DNA of 64,000 nucleotides from an uncultured Sphingomonas sp. (GCA_913775975.1 CAJYLQ010000050.1:60735-124734), one strand, 5' to 3'; numbered from the stretch's first letter, positions 1 through 9,568 are shown. A program made the numbers and translations. Notes: generated by a model from the letters alone, not told the origin.

Positions 1-381
1 GGTGGCTGGCTGGACAATTTCGGGCTGCATCCCTGGATGCTCCTGGCCCCCGTGCTGGGCTTCGCCGGCCCGTTCGTGGCGCTGGTTGGCATCGCCCGGC
101 GGCGGGGCGCCCTGGCATTCGGCGGATCGAGCGCGGGCGCGGCCGGGATCATCGCCACGGTCGGCTGTGCGATGTTCCCCTTCATCCTGCCGTCCAGCAT
201 CGATGCGCATTCCAGCCTGACCGTCTGGAACGCCTCGTCCAGCCAGCGGACGCTGGGCATCATGCTGGTCTGCGTCGTGATCTTTCTGCCCCTCGTTCTC
301 GCCTACACCGCCTGGGCCTATCGCGTGATGTTCGGCCGGGTGACGGCGCGGGCGGTCGCGAGCAGCCCCGACTTCTACTGA
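1..381 (+). CDS. cydB: Cytochrome bd ubiquinol oxidase subunit II, C-terminal part
   Basis: The window opens inside this gene, so only the last 126 codons are visible. They encode two hydrophobic helices and end with a short tail (SSPDFY). The segment with MFPFILPSS, followed by SLTVWNASSSQ, is the typical C-terminal signature of CydB. The protein is a membrane subunit of the high-affinity quinol oxidase that reduces oxygen to water under microaerobic conditions. It is followed after 15 bases by cydX and then hemN, which supports the call. The start and most membrane segments lie off the left edge. Confidence 0.9.
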   Translation, partial: GGWLDNFGLHPWMLLAPVLGFAGPFVALVGIARRRGALAFGGSSAGAAGIIATVGCAMFPFILPSSIDAHSSLTVWNASSSQRTLGIMLVCVVIFLPLVLAYTAWAYRVMFGRVTARAVASSPDFY

Positions 382-396
382 CGAAAGGATTTGGCG

Positions 397-498
397 ATGT
401 GGTATTTCACCTGGGTGCTGGGCCTCGGCCTCGCGATCGGCTTCGGCATCTGCAACGGGATCTGGCACGAGTTCCATCTGCCTGCGGACGAGGCGTGA
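397..498 (+). CDS. cydX: Cytochrome bd oxidase small subunit CydX
   Basis: A 33-residue ORF starts 15 bases after cydB. The peptide begins MWYFTWVLGLGLAIGFGI, the hallmark of the CydX/YbgT family, and consists of one membrane helix with a short polar tail (HLPADEA). In characterised systems CydX is a single-span subunit needed for assembly and heme stability of the bd oxidase. An AAGGA ribosome site sits just upstream. hemN starts 4 bases after the stop, so cydB, cydX and hemN probably form one transcript. The gene is short enough to be missed by automatic callers. Confidence 0.93.
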   Translation: MWYFTWVLGLGLAIGFGICNGIWHEFHLPADEA

Positions 499-502
499 GC
501 GC

Positions 503-1846
503 ATGACCCGCTACCACGCCGATCTCGCCGCGCGCGCGGTGCCGCGCTACACCAGCTATCCGACCGCGACCGATTTCACCGATGCGGTGGGGGCGGAACG
601 GCAGGCGCTGGCGCTGCTCGGCGTGGCACCGGACGCCGCCGTCTCGCTATATGTCCACATCCCCTATTGCCGGGACATCTGCTGGTATTGCGGCTGCACC
701 ACCGGCGCGGTCGGGCGCGAGGGGCGGCTGGACGCCTATGTCACGGCATTGCTGGCGGAGATCGCCACGGTCGCGACGCTGCTCGACGGGCGAATCGGTT
801 CGGTTCATTTCGGCGGCGGCAGCCCCAACGTCCTGTCTCCCGCCCAGCTGACCCGCGTCGGCGATGCGATCCGCAACCAGTTCGGCGTCGACGAGGCGGC
901 GGAATGGGCGATGGAGATCGACCCGCGCGGCTTCGACGCGGCGCGCGCGACGGCGCTGGCGGCGATCGGCATCCGCCGCGTCAGCATCGGCGCGCAAACC
1001 TTCGCCCAGCCCGTCCAGCAGGCGATCGGCCGGATCCAACCCTATGGCGAGGTCGCCGCCTGTATCGACCTGGTGCGCGCCGCCGGGATCCAGCACATCA
1101 ATCTCGACCTGATGTACGGCCTGCCGCACCAGACGGAGGACGATGTCACCGCCAGCATCGCGGCGGCGCTGGCGCTGCGCCCGGCGCGGGTGGCGATGTT
1201 CGGCTATGCCCATCTGCCCGCGATGCTGCCCCGCCAGCGGATGATCGACGCCGCCGCGCTGCCCGACGCGGCAGCGCGGTTCCGGCAAAGCGCGCTCGCG
1301 CATGACCTCATGACGGGGGCGGGCTATCGCGCGATCGGCTTCGACCATTTCGCCCGCCCGTCGGACAGCCTCGCGCGGGCCGAGGCGGCGGGGCGACTGC
1401 GACGCAACTTCCAGGGGTTCACCGACGATCCGGCGACCGTGCTGGTCGGCCTTGGCGCCTCCGCGATCAGCCAGTTCGATGGTGTCATCGTCCAGAACGA
1501 AAAACATGTCGGCCGCTATCGGCAGGCGGTGACGGACGGCCGCCTTGCCGGCGCGCGCGGCGTGGTGCGCACCGCCGAGGACCGGCTGCGCGGCGCGATC
1601 ATCGAGCGGTTGCTGTGCGACGGCGCGGTCGATCTGGCGGCGCTGAGCGCGGCCCATGGCGCGCCGGTGGAGGCGTTGGCCGGCGCGGTCGAGACGCTCG
1701 CCCCGCTGGCTGCGCGCGGTCTCGTCACGCGCGATGGCTGGCGGCTGACCATGGCGGACGAGGATCGCTGCTGGCGGCGGATCGTCGCCACCGCCTTCGA
1801 CGCGCGGGCGTGCCGCGCCGCGTCGCCCGCCAGCGTCGCGGTTTGA
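503..1846 (+). CDS. hemN: Oxygen-independent coproporphyrinogen III oxidase
   Basis: A 447-residue radical SAM enzyme of heme biosynthesis that decarboxylates coproporphyrinogen III to protoporphyrinogen IX without oxygen. The iron-sulfur motif YVHIPYCRDICWYCGC has Cys56, Cys60, Cys63 and Cys65 in the CX3CX2CXC spacing specific to true HemN rather than HemW. The glycine-rich HFGGGSPN segment for SAM binding follows, and the C-terminal HemN domain is present. The length matches the family (about 450). It lies 4 bases after cydX, so heme supply and the low-oxygen oxidase are co-expressed, and the fixLJ genes follow 48 bases later. Confidence 0.95.
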   Translation: MTRYHADLAARAVPRYTSYPTATDFTDAVGAERQALALLGVAPDAAVSLYVHIPYCRDICWYCGCTTGAVGREGRLDAYVTALLAEIATVATLLDGRIGSVHFGGGSPNVLSPAQLTRVGDAIRNQFGVDEAAEWAMEIDPRGFDAARATALAAIGIRRVSIGAQTFAQPVQQAIGRIQPYGEVAACIDLVRAAGIQHINLDLMYGLPHQTEDDVTASIAAALALRPARVAMFGYAHLPAMLPRQRMIDAAALPDAAARFRQSALAHDLMTGAGYRAIGFDHFARPSDSLARAEAAGRLRRNFQGFTDDPATVLVGLGASAISQFDGVIVQNEKHVGRYRQAVTDGRLAGARGVVRTAEDRLRGAIIERLLCDGAVDLAALSAAHGAPVEALAGAVETLAPLAARGLVTRDGWRLTMADEDRCWRRIVATAFDARACRAASPASVAV

Positions 1847-1894
1847 CGCGCGGCCGCCCGGCCTTACAACTCACGCGATGCGGACCCGATCAGC

Positions 1895-3433
1895 ATGACG
1901 GCCAGCCCCGGCCCGGCGACCTTTCCTGCGATGGCGGACGACGCGCAATTCGCGCGTCTGGTCGAGGGGACGCTGGACCGCGCGACGCTGCTGCTCGACC
2001 CGGCCGGGATCGTCACGCGCGCGACACGCGGAGCGCAGACGCTGCTCGGTTGGCCGCCCGCCGATCTGGTGGGCCGCTCGGCCACGATCCTCTATGCCGC
2101 GACGGACGGCGCGGAGCAGCTGGCCGCCGATCTTGCCGATGCCGTGGCGGATGGCGAGGCCGCGCCGCTGCGCCGCGAGCAATGGCGCACCCGGCGCGAC
2201 GGCAGCGAGTTCCTGGCGAACACCGCGATCGTCGCGCTGCGCGACGATGACGGCGCGCTGACCGGCTTCGGCCTCGCCATCGCCGACGTCACGCCGCGCC
2301 GCGCGCGCGAACAGGCGCTGCGGCAGAGCGCGCTGCACGTCCGCTCGATCCTCGCGACCGTCCCCGATGCGATGGTGGTGATCGACGACGCCGGCCTGAT
2401 CCTGTCGTTCAGCGCCGCCGCCGAGCGGCTGTTTGGCTATACCGAGGCGGAGGTCGCGGGGCGCAACGTCAGCCTGCTGATGCCCGGTCCCTATCGCGAC
2501 CAGCACGACGCCTATATCGCCCGCTACGAGGCGACGGGCGAGCGACGGATCATCGGCATCGGCCGCGTCGTCACGGGCCTGCGCCGCGACGGCACGCAAT
2601 TCCCGATGGAGCTGTCGGTCGGGGAGGCGCGCGACGAGGGGCATCGCATCTTCACCGGCTTTATCCGCGATCTGACCGCGCAGCAGCTGGCGGAACTGCG
2701 GATGCAGGAATTGCAGGCGGAGCTGATCCACGTCTCCCGCGTCAGCGCGATGGGGACGATGGCCTCCACCCTCGCGCACGAGCTGAACCAGCCGCTGACC
2801 GCGATCGCCAATTATCTCGAGGCGGGGCGCGACCTGATCGACACGGATCGGGCCGATGCCCGCCCTTTCCTGCGCGAAGCGATGGACGAGGCCGCGCGGG
2901 AGGCGCTGCGCGCCGGCCAGATCGTCCGCCGCCTGCGCGACTTCGTGGCTCGGGGCGAGACGGAAAAGGCGGTGCACGACCTGCCGGCGATGATCGCGGA
3001 GGCGGCACGACTCGCGCTGCTGGGGGCGACGGAGCAAGGCATCCGCCTGTTCACCCATTTCGATCCCGCCGCCACGCGTGTGCTGGCGGACCGCGTTCAG
3101 GTGCAGCAGGTGCTGGTGAACCTGCTCCGCAATGCGGCGGAGGCGGTGACGGGTACGGCGCGGCGCGACGTCACCGTCACGACGGGGCGGACCGGCGGGC
3201 AGATCGTCATCGCCGTCACCGACACCGGGCCCGGCATCGACCCCGCCATCGCCCCCCGCCTGTTCGAGGCGTTCGCCAGCGGCAAGGCGCAGGGCATGGG
3301 TCTTGGCCTGTCGATCTCGCGCACGATCGTGGAGGCGCATGGCGGCCGCATCTGGGCCGAGCCCGCGCCCGCCGGCGGCACCATCTTCCGCTTCACGCTG
3401 TGGAGCGGCGAACCGGGGGACAGCGATGGCTGA
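1895..3433 (+). CDS. fixL: Oxygen-sensing heme PAS histidine kinase FixL
   Basis: A 512-residue soluble kinase with two PAS domains (about residues 20-130 and 145-260), a HisKA domain and a GHKL ATPase. The second PAS matches the FixL heme pocket: His204 in YRDQHDAY is the expected proximal heme ligand, and 20 residues later Arg224 in [11 protein letters not shown] corresponds to the oxygen-sensing arginine. The phospho-acceptor is His295 in LAHELNQPL, followed by [16 protein letters not shown] and GLGLSISR boxes. Known FixL proteins are active when heme is deoxy and phosphorylate FixJ. fixJ overlaps the 3' end by 8 bases. No membrane segment is present, unlike rhizobial FixL of the Sinorhizobium type. 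Confidence 0.92.
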   Translation: MTASPGPATFPAMADDAQFARLVEGTLDRATLLLDPAGIVTRATRGAQTLLGWPPADLVGRSATILYAATDGAEQLAADLADAVADGEAAPLRREQWRTRRDGSEFLANTAIVALRDDDGALTGFGLAIADVTPRRAREQALRQSALHVRSILATVPDAMVVIDDAGLILSFSAAAERLFGYTEAEVAGRNVSLLMPGPYRDQHDAYIARYEATGERRIIGIGRVVTGLRRDGTQFPMELSVGEARDEGHRIFTGFIRDLTAQQLAELRMQELQAELIHVSRVSAMGTMASTLAHELNQPLTAIANYLEAGRDLIDTDRADARPFLREAMDEAAREALRAGQIVRRLRDFVARGETEKAVHDLPAMIAEAARLALLGATEQGIRLFTHFDPAATRVLADRVQVQQVLVNLLRNAAEAVTGTARRDVTVTTGRTGGQIVIAVTDTGPGIDPAIAPRLFEAFASGKAQGMGLGLSISRTIVEAHGGRIWAEPAPAGGTIFRFTLWSGEPGDSDG

Positions 3434-4076
3434 CATGCGACACGTCCATGTCGTCGACGACGAGGAGGCGGTGCGCCGCTCGATCGCATTCATGCTGAAG
3501 ACGTCGGGCTTCACCGTCACGACCTGGGACAGCGGCGTCGCATTTCTGCGCGACGCGCGCACGGCAGAGCCGGGCTGCGTCCTTCTCGACATCCGAATGC
3601 CGGAGATGGACGGGCTGGAGGTGCAGCGTGCGCTGGCTGCGCAGGGGATCGGGTTGCCGGTGATCGTGCTGACCGGCCATGGCGATATTGCCACCGCCGT
3701 CACCGCGATGCGGCAGGGCGCGGTCGACTTCCTCGAAAAGCCGTTCGAGAAGGCGGCGCTGATGGCCGGGCTGGAACGCGGCTTCGCGCAGCTCGAACGG
3801 CGCGACACCGCCGCCGCCGATGCGCGCGCGGCGGAGGTGCGGCTGGCGGCGCTGACCCCGCGCGAGCGGGAGGTGCTGGCCGGGCTGGTGCGCGGCCATC
3901 CCAACAAGACGATCGCCTTCGACCTCGGCATCAGCCCGCGCACCGTGGAGGTGCACCGCGCGAACGTGATGACGAAGCTGGGCGTCCACAGCCTGTCCGA
4001 CGCGCTGCGCCTCGCCTTCGCTGCGGGCATGGCGGACGGTGCCGGCGCGCCCGCCGCCATCGGGAACATCACGTAG
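3426..4076 (+). CDS. fixJ: Response regulator FixJ (LuxR-type HTH)
   Basis: A 216-residue two-domain regulator: receiver at about 1-120 with phospho-acceptor Asp55 ([11 protein letters not shown]), the signature LTGHGDI and conserved lysine in LEKPF, then a LuxR/FixJ helix-turn-helix ([25 protein letters not shown]). It starts at an ATG inside the end of fixL, so the two are translationally coupled. In related bacteria phospho-FixJ activates fixK and micro-oxic genes. No fixK is visible here; upstream cyd/hemN or genes outside the window are plausible targets, by inference. Confidence 0.93.
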   Translation: MADMRHVHVVDDEEAVRRSIAFMLKTSGFTVTTWDSGVAFLRDARTAEPGCVLLDIRMPEMDGLEVQRALAAQGIGLPVIVLTGHGDIATAVTAMRQGAVDFLEKPFEKAALMAGLERGFAQLERRDTAAADARAAEVRLAALTPREREVLAGLVRGHPNKTIAFDLGISPRTVEVHRANVMTKLGVHSLSDALRLAFAAGMADGAGAPAAIGNIT

Positions 4077-4099
4077 CGACGGCACGGCGGCCGCGCGCC

Positions 4100-4504
4100 A
4101 TGGTCCATGCCATGCCGGATACGCACGACACGATGAAGACCGAACAGCCGCCGCGCAACGGCCGCACGGCCTTGGTGGTGGAGGACGATGCCGGCGTCCG
4201 CCGCTCGCTTCAGCTGCTGCTGCAATCGCGCGGGTTCGACGTGCGCGCCTTTCCCGCCGCCGCGCCGGTGCTGGCGGGCGCAGAGGTGGACACGGCCGAT
4301 GTGCTGATCGCCGATTATCGCCTGCCCGACGCCACGGGCTGCGACGTGCGGCGGGCGCTGGCGCGGCGCGGCTGGGCGGGCCGATCGATCCTGGTCACCG
4401 GCTTTCCCTCGGCAGACCTTGCGGCGGAGGCGCTGGCGTGCGGATTCGACGCGGTCCTCCACAAGCCGCTACGCCGACAGGTACTGGTCGCGGCACTGGG
4501 ATAA
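4100..4504 (+). CDS. Single-domain response regulator
   Basis: A protein of up to 134 residues consisting of one receiver domain and no output domain. The acidic pair in VVEDDAG, the probable phospho-acceptor Asp72 (LIADYRLPD), the threonine in VTGFPS and the lysine in LHKPL are all present. It begins 23 bases after fixJ, so it is likely part of the fixLJ transcript and may act as a phosphate sink or feedback partner of FixL, but that is inference. Three in-frame ATGs (4100, 4112, 4133) could serve as start, and none has a good ribosome site. Confidence 0.78.
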   Translation: MVHAMPDTHDTMKTEQPPRNGRTALVVEDDAGVRRSLQLLLQSRGFDVRAFPAAAPVLAGAEVDTADVLIADYRLPDATGCDVRRALARRGWAGRSILVTGFPSADLAAEALACGFDAVLHKPLRRQVLVAALG

Positions 4505-4509
4505 TCGCG

Positions 4510-5490
4510 ATGCTCCAACCCATCCTTCTCCGCCGCCCGGTGGCCGCCGGCCTGCTCGCGCTATCGCTGCTGCTCCCCGGTGCGACGGTCGCGCAACGAA
4601 CCGTCCCCGGCCCGATCGAGCAGATGAAGCCGGGTGACGCGCTGATCGCCCCCACGGTCGCGCCCGACGGCCCCGTCACGGTGCTGGTCAGCCTGCCGCA
4701 GCAACGCGCCTATGTGTATCGCAACGGCGTGCCGATCGCGGTCAGCACCGTATCGACGGGCAAGCGCGGGCATGAGACGCCGACCGGCATCTTCACCATA
4801 TTACAGAAGGACGCGGATCACCGCTCCAGCATCTACCACGCCGCGCCCATGCCCTTCATGCAGCGGCTGACCTGGGACGGGGTGGCGCTGCACGCGGGCA
4901 ACCTGCCGGGCTATCCCGCCAGCCATGGCTGCGTGCGCCTGCCGCGCCGGTTCGCGCAGTGGCTCTTCACCGTCACGCGGCCGGGCGCGACCGTCATCAT
5001 CACCGATGCCGCGATCGTGCCCGAGATCGCCCCCTCCGCCATGCCACTCGTGGAGCCGCCGCCGGACGGGCATCAGGCGGCATCGGGCTTCGCATGGCAC
5101 CCCGATCTGTCGCCGCGCGGCCCGGTGTCGCTGGTCCTCAGCGGACGCGACCGGCGTCTCGTCGTGCTGCGCAACGGGGTGGAGATCGGCAGCGCGCCGA
5201 TCGGACTGGACGCGCCGGTAGAGGCCACCGCCGCCTTCGTCCTGACCGCCCCCGACGCCCCAGGCGGCCCCGCCCAGTGGCTGCGCCTGCCGATGCCGGG
5301 CGACGCGGCGGCTATCGCGCCGGGGGAGGTACGCTACCCGGTGAATGATCCCCGCGCGCATCTGCCTGCCGGCTTTCGCGAACAACTGGCGACCGTGCTG
5401 CGTCCCGGCACCACGCTGCTCGTCACGCGCGAAACGCTGGCCACCGCCGGCACCGGCACGCGCCTGCGCGTCTTCGACACCCGCCGTTGA
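4510..5490 (+). CDS. L,D-transpeptidase (YkuD domain), exported
   Basis: A 326-residue protein with an N-terminal signal or anchor (LLALSLLLPGATVAQ). The YkuD catalytic motif HAGNLPGYPASHGCVRL has His128, His139 and the nucleophile Cys141. Such enzymes form 3-3 peptidoglycan cross-links or attach proteins to the wall in the periplasm. The part after about residue 180 resembles a second, degenerate YkuD-like beta region lacking the His/Cys motif. The start codon lies 5 bases after the receiver gene, and one longer reading frame further upstream is ignored because it overlaps that gene completely. Confidence 0.85.
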   Translation: MLQPILLRRPVAAGLLALSLLLPGATVAQRTVPGPIEQMKPGDALIAPTVAPDGPVTVLVSLPQQRAYVYRNGVPIAVSTVSTGKRGHETPTGIFTILQKDADHRSSIYHAAPMPFMQRLTWDGVALHAGNLPGYPASHGCVRLPRRFAQWLFTVTRPGATVIITDAAIVPEIAPSAMPLVEPPPDGHQAASGFAWHPDLSPRGPVSLVLSGRDRRLVVLRNGVEIGSAPIGLDAPVEATAAFVLTAPDAPGGPAQWLRLPMPGDAAAIAPGEVRYPVNDPRAHLPAGFREQLATVLRPGTTLLVTRETLATAGTGTRLRVFDTRR

Positions 5491-5605
5491 CGGTATCACC
5501 CCGCTCAACGGTAAAACCGATTACTGATCGTGGATCAAGTCACTTTGGCGATGGCGCACCGGCTGTCATACCCTGCACCATAAGCAATTCGCCAATGGGA
5601 GAGCC

Positions 5606-7177
5606 ATGATGGCCGACGAAAAGAAGCGCCCAGTCCTGACCACCAGCGCCGGCGCGCCGGTCGCGGACAACCAGAACTCGATCACCGTCGGAGAGCGCGG
5701 GCCGCTGCTGCTCCAGGATTACCAGTTGATCGAGAAGCTGACGCACCAGAACCGCGAGCGCATCCCGGAACGTGTCGTCCATGCCAAGGGCTGGGGCGCG
5801 TTCGGCAAGCTGACCATCACCTCGACCGAGGTGGGCAAGTATACCAATGCCAAGCTGTTCAACCAGATCGGCAAGGAGACCGACCTGCTGCTCCGCTTCT
5901 CGACCGTCGCGGGCGAACAGGGCGCGGCCGATGCCGAACGCGACGTGCGCGGGTTCGCGCTGAAATTCTATACCGAGGACGGCAATTGGGATCTGGTCGG
6001 CAACAACACGCCTGTCTTCTTCGTGCGCGATCCGTACAAGTTCCCCGACTTCATCCGTACGCAGAAGCGGCATCCGCGCACCAACCTGCGCTCGCCGACC
6101 GCGATGTGGGATTTCTGGTCGCTGTCACCGGAATCGATGCACCAGATCACGATCCTATTCTCGGATCGCGGCCTGCCGCAGGCCCCGCAATATATGAACG
6201 GCTATGGCAGCCACACCTATTCATTCTGGAACGACGCGGGTGAGCGGTATTGGGTGAAGTTCCACTTCAAGACGCAGCAGGGCCATAAGTTCTATACGAA
6301 CGAGGAGGCGGCCGACGTCATCGCCAAGAGCCGCGAATCCTATCAGGAGGAGCTGTACGGCGCGATCCACGAGGGCCGCTTCCCGAAGTGGACGATGTAC
6401 GTGCAGGTGATGACCACCGAGCAGGCGGACGCCGAGAAGCTGAACCCCTTCGACGTGACGAAGGTGTGGCCGCATGGCGATTATCCGCTGATCGAGGTCG
6501 GCGAGATCGTGCTCGACAAGAATCCCGAAAACTATTTCGCGCAGATCGAGCAGGCCGCCTTCTCACCGTCGAACGTCGTGAAGGGCATCAGCTTCTCGCC
6601 GGACAAGATGCTGCAGGGGCGCATCTTCTCCTATGCGGATGCGCACCGCTATCGCCTGGGCACCCATTACGAGGCGCTGCCGGTCAACCAGCCCAAGTCG
6701 CCGGTGAACCATTACCACAAGGACGGGCTGCTCCGCTTCTTCGCGGACAACAGCAACCCGGACGCCTATTACGAGCCCAACAGCTTCGACGGCCCGGCGC
6801 AGGATCCCAGCTATGCCGAGCCGCCGATGCCGATCCACGGCGTCGCCAAGCGCTACGACCATCGCGTCGGCAATGACGACTTCGTCCAGCCGCGCGCGCT
6901 GTGGGCCCTGTTCTCGGATGCGGAGAAGGGTCGGCTGTATCGCAACCTCGCCGCCGCGATGCACGGCATCCCGGATTTCATTATCGAGCGCCAAATGCAG
7001 CATTTTGCGGCGGTCGATCCCGCATATGCGGCAGGCGTGCGCGAAGCGCTTGCCCATCTCGGCAAATCGGAGGAAGAGCGCGAAACGCACAAGGACGTCG
7101 ACCGGATGGCCCTGAGCGAACCGCACCGGAATACCGAAGCGGAGGCGCCGAAGTTCGACACGGCCCCCGCCGAGTAA
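5606..7177 (+). CDS. katA: Monofunctional heme catalase
   Basis: A 523-residue small-subunit catalase that converts hydrogen peroxide to water and oxygen. Visible active-site residues are His59 (RVVHAKG), Asn133 (VGNNTPVFF) and the heme-ligand Tyr343 ([14 protein letters not shown]). The length fits the clade 3 cytosolic enzymes. Two adjacent ATGs follow a GGGAGAG ribosome site; the first was chosen, and the second would remove one residue. The gene stands alone with a 115-base upstream region and a strong terminator downstream. No clear OxyR or FNR site was identified. Confidence 0.95.
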   Translation: MMADEKKRPVLTTSAGAPVADNQNSITVGERGPLLLQDYQLIEKLTHQNRERIPERVVHAKGWGAFGKLTITSTEVGKYTNAKLFNQIGKETDLLLRFSTVAGEQGAADAERDVRGFALKFYTEDGNWDLVGNNTPVFFVRDPYKFPDFIRTQKRHPRTNLRSPTAMWDFWSLSPESMHQITILFSDRGLPQAPQYMNGYGSHTYSFWNDAGERYWVKFHFKTQQGHKFYTNEEAADVIAKSRESYQEELYGAIHEGRFPKWTMYVQVMTTEQADAEKLNPFDVTKVWPHGDYPLIEVGEIVLDKNPENYFAQIEQAAFSPSNVVKGISFSPDKMLQGRIFSYADAHRYRLGTHYEALPVNQPKSPVNHYHKDGLLRFFADNSNPDAYYEPNSFDGPAQDPSYAEPPMPIHGVAKRYDHRVGNDDFVQPRALWALFSDAEKGRLYRNLAAAMHGIPDFIIERQMQHFAAVDPAYAAGVREALAHLGKSEEERETHKDVDRMALSEPHRNTEAEAPKFDTAPAE

Positions 7178-7203
7178 GACTTCCCTCCCTGGGGAAACCT
7201 GGA

Positions 7204-7233
7204 GGCCGTCGGCGTCATGCCGGCGGCCTTTTT
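7204..7233 (+). terminator. Rho-independent terminator of catalase gene
   Basis: Ten-base arms GGCCGTCGGC (7204-7213) and GCCGGCGGCC (7219-7228), pairing with one G-T wobble around a 5-base loop, are followed by five T residues. It lies 27 bases after the catalase stop. Confidence 0.88.
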
Positions 7234-7282
7234 CGTTTGGGGCGGCATTGCCGCGCGGCGATGCGCGCCCTACCCTTGGGGC

Positions 7283-8650
7283 ATGTGGAAGACCCTGCTG
7301 CGTGTCGCCGTCCCGCTCGCCCTCGTCATCGGCGGCTTCGTCCTGTGGCTCGGCTGGCCCGATACCGCCCGCCTGCCGGTGGAGGCGGTCGCCGGCGCAC
7401 GCCCCGATATTTCCGCGCCGCGCGTACAGACCATCCCGACGGTGAAGGTGGCGGACCCGATCGGCTGGCCACAGGGCCGCACGCCCGCCGTGGCACCGGG
7501 CCTGAAGGTCGCGGCCTTCGCCGCCGATCTCGATCATCCGCGCTGGCTCTATCGCCTGCCCAATGGCGACATTCTGGTCGCCGAAACGAACAGTCCTCCG
7601 CGTGAGGGCGGCGGGATCAAGGGCTGGGTCATGCGGTTCCTGTTCCGCAAGGTGGGCGCCGGCGGCCCCTCGGCGAACCGCATCACGCTGCTGCGGGATA
7701 CCAATGGCGACGGCGTCGCGGACGAGCGGCATGTCTTCATGACCGGCCTGAACTCGCCCTTCGGCATGGCGCTGCTCGATGGCCAGCTGTACATCGCGAA
7801 TACCGACGCGCTCGTCCGCGTCCCCTATCGCGAGGGCGCGACGCGGATCGACGCGAAGCCGGAAACCGTGGTGAAGCTGAACCCAGGCGGCAACCACTGG
7901 GCGCGCAACGTCATCGCGGCAAAGGACGGCAAGACGCTGTTCGTCAGCGTCGGCTCGTCCAGCAACATCGCCGAAAACGGGATGGAGGCGGAAAAGTACC
8001 GCGCCAATATCCTGCAGGTCTGGCCCGACGGCCATTGGCGCATCTTCGGCGCGGGCCTGCGCAATCCCAACGGCATGGCGCTGAACCCGGTCACGGGCAA
8101 TCTGTGGACGGTCGTGAACGAGCGCGACATGCTGGGATCCGACCTGGCGCCCGATTATCTGACGCAGGTCGAATTCGGCGATCATTTCGGCTGGCCCTGG
8201 TATTATTGGGGCGGCTATCGCGACGATCGGGTCGAACCGCACAACCCCGCGCTGCAGGAATACTCCAAGCGCCCCGATTACGCGCTGGGGCCGCACGTCG
8301 CGGCGCTGGGCCTCGATTTCTCCGGCGACATCCGCCTGGGCGGCAAGTGGGACAGCGGGGCGTTCATCGGTGAGCACGGCTCGTGGAACCGCAAGCCCGT
8401 ATCGGGCTACAAGGTCGTCTACGTCCCCTTCAACGCCGCCGGTTATCCGGTGAAGGGCGCCAAGCCCGTCGACGTGCTGACCGGCTTCCTCGATGCCGAC
8501 GGCAAGGCGATGGGCCGGCCGGTCGGGGTGATCGCCGACCGGACCGGCGCGATGCTGGTGGCGGACGATGTCGGCAACCGCATCTGGCGCGTCACACCGG
8601 CACAGGGTTCGTCGCCCGCCCCGACCGCGACCCAAACGCCGGCCCGGTAA
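7283..8650 (+). CDS. Membrane-anchored PQQ-type sugar (sorbosone-like) dehydrogenase
   Basis: A 455-residue protein with one N-terminal membrane anchor (about residues 5-24) and a six-bladed beta-propeller domain of the glucose/sorbosone dehydrogenase family. Recognisable pieces are HPRWLYRLPNGDILVAE, GLNSPFGMAL, GAGLRNPNGMAL and GEHGSWNRKP, all propeller strands that surround a PQQ or substrate site in the periplasm. The substrate cannot be told from sequence. An upstream in-frame ATG at 7217 falls inside the catalase terminator, so the ATG at 7283 is preferred. The next gene starts 5 bases later. Confidence 0.82.
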   Translation: MWKTLLRVAVPLALVIGGFVLWLGWPDTARLPVEAVAGARPDISAPRVQTIPTVKVADPIGWPQGRTPAVAPGLKVAAFAADLDHPRWLYRLPNGDILVAETNSPPREGGGIKGWVMRFLFRKVGAGGPSANRITLLRDTNGDGVADERHVFMTGLNSPFGMALLDGQLYIANTDALVRVPYREGATRIDAKPETVVKLNPGGNHWARNVIAAKDGKTLFVSVGSSSNIAENGMEAEKYRANILQVWPDGHWRIFGAGLRNPNGMALNPVTGNLWTVVNERDMLGSDLAPDYLTQVEFGDHFGWPWYYWGGYRDDRVEPHNPALQEYSKRPDYALGPHVAALGLDFSGDIRLGGKWDSGAFIGEHGSWNRKPVSGYKVVYVPFNAAGYPVKGAKPVDVLTGFLDADGKAMGRPVGVIADRTGAMLVADDVGNRIWRVTPAQGSSPAPTATQTPAR

Positions 8651-8655
8651 GCGCG

Positions 8656-9564
8656 ATGGCGGGCGTGGCCATCGCGAACGCCCGCCCGCCGCATCCGCCG
8701 GTAGGCCCCTCTACCCGGGCGGCGATCCTGATCGCCGTGCTGCTGCTCCACGTCGCTGCGATCCTGCTGTTGCTGAGCCGGGCCGCCGAACCGCCGGCGA
8801 CACGTACGGAACGGGCGCTCGCGGTCTTCGACGTCGTCGTGCCGCCACCACCCGCCCCCGCCCCGCCGCCGCCCAAGCCACCGCGCCCCGAAAAGCCCAG
8901 CATGGTGAAAACCCGGCCCGCACCGCCGGCCGCGACGGTCGATCCCGGTGGCAGCGCACCGCCTCCGCGCGATCTGGCCCGCGCCCCCACCTTCGCCCCC
9001 GTCGTGCGTGAGAACACCTTCGACATGACGGCGAGCCTCGATGCGCCGAGCCGAGCGACGGGCGCCGCGCCGCTGCCGGGGCTGCTCGATGGCGGCGGCG
9101 GTCAGGGCGGTAACGGTCGCGGCCAGGGGCGTGGCGACGGGATCGGCGATGGCCGTGGCGGTAACGGCGGCGGTCCCGGCTTCCGCCGCGCCCGCTGGAT
9201 CTACCAGCCCGGCTGGCAGGAGATGATGCTGTATTTCCCCGCAACCGCGAAGGAAGCGAAACAGTCCGGCCAGGTGCTGCTCGCCTGCCATGTGCCACGG
9301 GCGGGCAAACCGGAAAGCTGCCGTGCGATCGCCGAAAACCCGGCGGCGATGGGCTTCGGCGAGGCGGCGGTGCGCCTGTCGGCGACGTTCCGTATGCGCC
9401 CCGCATATCGCAACAACGCCATCATGACGGACCTGCCCATCATCATCCCGGTCGTCTTCTCGCTGAAGGGCGTGGCGGTTCCCCCGCCGCCGCCCTGCCC
9501 GCCACCCTATTGCCGCCCCGTCGCCGGCTATCGCGAGGCACTGGCCGCCGGGCGGGTCGAGTGA
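8656..9564 (+). CDS. TonB-like energy transducer protein
   Basis: A 302-residue protein with a single N-terminal helix (AAILIAVLLLHVAAILLLL), a proline-rich spacer (PPPPAPAPPPPKPPRPEKP), a glycine-rich linker (about residues 145-175) and a C-terminal globular part resembling the TonB C-terminal fold. This architecture suggests a periplasm-spanning protein that couples the inner membrane to an outer membrane receptor. ExbB/ExbD and receptors are not adjacent. The C-terminal domain is divergent and ends in another proline/cysteine patch (PPPPPCPPPYC), so the call is by architecture. Confidence 0.65.
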   Translation: MAGVAIANARPPHPPVGPSTRAAILIAVLLLHVAAILLLLSRAAEPPATRTERALAVFDVVVPPPPAPAPPPPKPPRPEKPSMVKTRPAPPAATVDPGGSAPPPRDLARAPTFAPVVRENTFDMTASLDAPSRATGAAPLPGLLDGGGGQGGNGRGQGRGDGIGDGRGGNGGGPGFRRARWIYQPGWQEMMLYFPATAKEAKQSGQVLLACHVPRAGKPESCRAIAENPAAMGFGEAAVRLSATFRMRPAYRNNAIMTDLPIIIPVVFSLKGVAVPPPPPCPPPYCRPVAGYREALAAGRVE

Positions 9565-9568
9565 CGCA

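Noticed and set aside
1871..4462. 863-codon open frame opposite fixL/fixJ
   Set aside because: It mirrors two clear genes; low stop frequency on the antisense strand is expected at this GC content, and the translation is arginine-rich without domains.
5525..5538. Possible FNR/FixK site (TGAT...ATCAA) upstream of catalase
   Set aside because: The half-sites are 5 bases apart instead of the required 4 and the left half is incomplete.
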